Shown here: positions 5,546 to 6,679 of the stretch, in pieces | How the letters are laid out: each line of letters opens with the position of its first letter | How positions within the stretch are numbered: position 1 is the stretch's first letter | Source: Candidatus Aegiribacteria sp. | Lineage (GTDB): Bacteria > Fermentibacterota > Fermentibacteria > Fermentibacterales > JCC-6 | Direction of reading: 5' to 3' | Assembly (NCBI GenBank): GCA_030638185.1 | Contig: DAOWFD010000276.1 | Span: 1-6,679 of the forward strand | DNA length: 6,679 bases | The notes under the pieces: generated by a model | What the model saw: only the letters and a program-made list of their open reading frames with translations | Told to the model about the DNA's origin: nothing | Databases searched by the model: none | Program-made: the position numbers and the translations under genes

Positions 5546-6086
5546 CGATTGCTTTCCTTGAAATATCCTGAAGACCCATTTCTGCTACCCATCTGTCTAT
5601 GTAAGCAATATCAAGATCTTCAACTGAAGCAAACAGGTTTTTTATATCGCCAATCTGCACTTCTGAATGACTGTCTCTTGACCACCAGAGTTTCGATAGA
5701 ATCAGATCCTCCGGACTTACTATCCACATAGGAATATCCTCAACGAGAATCTGACGTTTCCTTTGAAATTCCATAAGTCGATATGGGGTTGGTTTTTTAA
5801 GAATGAAATCAACTTTCAATACGTACTCATTGTGGATAATGTTGAACATTCCACGATTACGCAAAGCTTCTTCTATCGAATCCTGAAAAACATAAAAGTC
5901 GTCCTCAAAAAGATTAACCAGTGTAGCGGTATCATCATCCTGCAGTTCGATGACTATATCTATATCTCGCGTCATTCTTGGAAAAGCATAATAATTCATC
6001 GCGACAGACCCTGTAATCATATATGCGATACCCGCATTATGCAGAGCCTGCGTCACGGTTTTCAGAACTTCCAATTCTTCATTCAT
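5538..6086 (-). CDS. Nucleotidyltransferase (AbiEii/MNT-like), 182 residues
   Basis: The signature ITGSVAMNYYAFPRMTRDID gives G26 S27 and the metal ligands D41 and D43. A third acidic residue is at D93 (KVDFI). Downstream is SPEDLILSKLWW, with K132, then R137 and D147, an arrangement seen in AbiEii-like and related stand-alone nucleotidyltransferases. These enzymes transfer a nucleotide to a protein or RNA; type IV toxin AbiEii and MNT antitoxins are examples. The substrate here is unknown. At 182 residues it looks complete, shorter than AbiEii. ATG 6086 is chosen because the frame shows nothing family-like before it; the ribosome site (GAAGAA) is weak. It is the first gene of a two-gene operon with the 82-residue protein. 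It shows no clear similarity to the MNT at 1647-2489 beyond the catalytic motif, so this is a second, independent NTase cassette. Confidence 0.88.
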   Translation of the reverse strand: MNEELEVLKTVTQALHNAGIAYMITGSVAMNYYAFPRMTRDIDIVIELQDDDTATLVNLFEDDFYVFQDSIEEALRNRGMFNIIHNEYVLKVDFILKKPTPYRLMEFQRKRQILVEDIPMWIVSPEDLILSKLWWSRDSHSEVQIGDIKNLFASVEDLDIAYIDRWVAEMGLQDISRKAIDD

Positions 6087-6162
6087 GCAATTTTCTTCAC
6101 TGTGTGTGCCTGAAATCGTACTCCTTGCACAATTGCCTCACATTGATCGATTATCCGTTAAG

Positions 6163-6191
6163 AGAATATTCCGGAGAAGTGCAGATGTCAA
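6163..6191 (-). promoter_or_regulatory. Sigma70 promoter of the second NTase operon
   Basis: On the minus strand TTGACA (6191-6186) is followed by a 17-bp spacer and TATTCT (6168-6163). The -35 box is perfect and the -10 box matches four of six positions. The leader would be about 70 nt. Confidence 0.6.
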
Positions 6192-6193
6192 AT

Positions 6194-6392
6194 GAAGATA
6201 TGGGGAGTGTGTAGAGATGATATGATCCCCGGCTGTTCGGCGGAGGGGTTTTAATCTCTACAGCTTATATAGCAGAGAGGGTTGCCTTCTCCTTCTCTCC
6301 AGGATTTCTTGATATTGTGCTCCTGCAAACTCATGGTAATTGACTGGAATGATCAGTTCCCACTTCAGTTAGTATGAACTCCTCTAGTTCGG
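6194..6392. other. Gap with no recognisable gene
   Basis: No gene can be supported in this stretch between the NTase promoter and COG1373 copy 2. It holds only short inverted repeats: CCCC/GGGG (6227-6230 and 6245-6248) followed by TTTT, and GAACT-CCTCT-AGTTC (6377-6391). The homology to copy 1 begins abruptly at 6393. Confidence 0.4.
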
Positions 6393-6593
6393 ATTAAAAA
6401 CAGCGGTCATCAGGTGCATTACAGTAGGATCGGTAATTTTGAAGTAAAGGGTGCGTTGTTCAAGGTTGGTGGTCGGAATAAATCCCTGAAGCATATAGGA
6501 AGGAATCTAAATAGAGCATACCTGGTCAAGGATGATATTCTATTCGGTGGAAAGCATGAGATACCTCTTTACCTTTTTGGCTTTCTTTACTGA
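6393..6593 (+). pseudogene. COG1373-type ATPase C-terminal fragment, copy 2
   Basis: This is the second copy of the fragment at 5057-5245, about 88% identical by eye. It reads KNSGHQVHYSRIGNFEVKG, then GGRNKSLKHIGRNLNRAYLV and KHEIPLYLFGFLY, ending in TGA at 6591-6593. The C-terminus is in the correct frame and complete, unlike copy 1. The left end is truncated: an in-frame TGA lies at 6375-6377 and no start codon follows it, so only the last 65 or so residues of the ATPase remain. G-to-A type changes have altered the conserved F-E-V-G-G to F-K-V-G-G, another sign of decay. Confidence 0.8.
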
Positions 6594-6679
6594 TCAGGGG
6601 AAGAATGGCGGGATTCTCAGTAACGCAGTCGCCAGCCAGGATCTGTCTCTTTTTCTGCAGTCGGTCTGCTCCAGCACAC
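6594..6679. other. Right edge, nothing assignable
   Basis: The last 86 bases follow the end of COG1373 copy 2. On the minus strand short open frames enter from the right edge (one ends in RSWLATALLRIPPFFP), but they are too short to assign. More sequence to the right would be needed to decide. Confidence 0.25.

Noticed and set aside
5763..6214. Plus-strand open frames opposite the second nucleotidyltransferase
   Set aside because: They are antisense to a gene with clear catalytic motifs and show no family-like pattern or ribosome site.
6227..6252. CCCC/GGGG stem followed by TTTT as a terminator
   Set aside because: Only four base pairs with a 14-nt loop and a short T-run, and no gene ends just upstream on that strand.
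1..6679. CRISPR array, tRNA/rRNA gene, transposase or integrase
   Set aside because: No regularly spaced repeats, no cloverleaf or rRNA blocks and no transposase or recombinase motifs were seen in any frame. The repeats present are duplicated gene pieces.

Overview
The window reads as a bacterial accessory region with no conserved chromosomal core operon in view. GC looks moderate by eye. The signals are bacterial: good sigma70-type -35/-10 pairs, Shine-Dalgarno sites and short gene overlaps. The proteins (TPR protein with a CxxC tail, DUF1186/SEC-C protein, HEPN/MNT pair, AAA/DUF4143 ATPases) are common in environmental Gram-negative bacteria such as Deltaproteobacteria, the FCB group and related candidate phyla. 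The sequence alone does not support a closer placement.

Layout, left to right. Positions 1-247 hold a possible 3' gene end and no convincing complete gene. Positions 248-1126 (minus) encode a DUF1186 protein with a C-terminal SEC-C zinc motif, probably starting at an unusual CTG. Positions 1298-2489 (minus) are a nucleotidyltransferase (MNT)-HEPN operon. The MNT has an N-terminal winged-helix segment and a clear promoter/operator. The HEPN gene carries a one-base frameshift. Just upstream of the MNT promoter are a 74-bp relic of the DUF1186 gene and a DUF4143 ATPase pseudogene (2663-3157, minus) with an in-frame internal deletion. Positions 3287-4627 (plus) encode an intact TPR protein with a coiled coil and a CxxC...CxxC tail, behind a strong promoter and a 9-bp hairpin. 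Next come a second internally deleted ATPase relic (4635-4872, plus), a COG1373-type ATPase C-terminal fragment (5033-5275, plus), a two-gene operon of a second nucleotidyltransferase and an 82-residue partner (6086 to 5297, minus), and a second copy of the COG1373 C-terminal fragment (6393-6593, plus).

How it fits together. Two different nucleotidyltransferase cassettes of toxin-antitoxin type sit among at least four decayed AAA/DUF4143-type ATPase fragments. Each cassette lies between two direct copies of a gene fragment: DUF1186 pieces around MNT-HEPN, COG1373 3' ends around the second NTase pair. The only genes that look intact are the DUF1186/SEC-C gene, the MNT, the TPR gene and the second NTase with its partner. 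The region looks like a turnover hotspot for defence or addiction-type genes. The NTase plus 82-residue pair is the best candidate for a poorly described system. Family names come from recognising motifs by eye; no database search was run.
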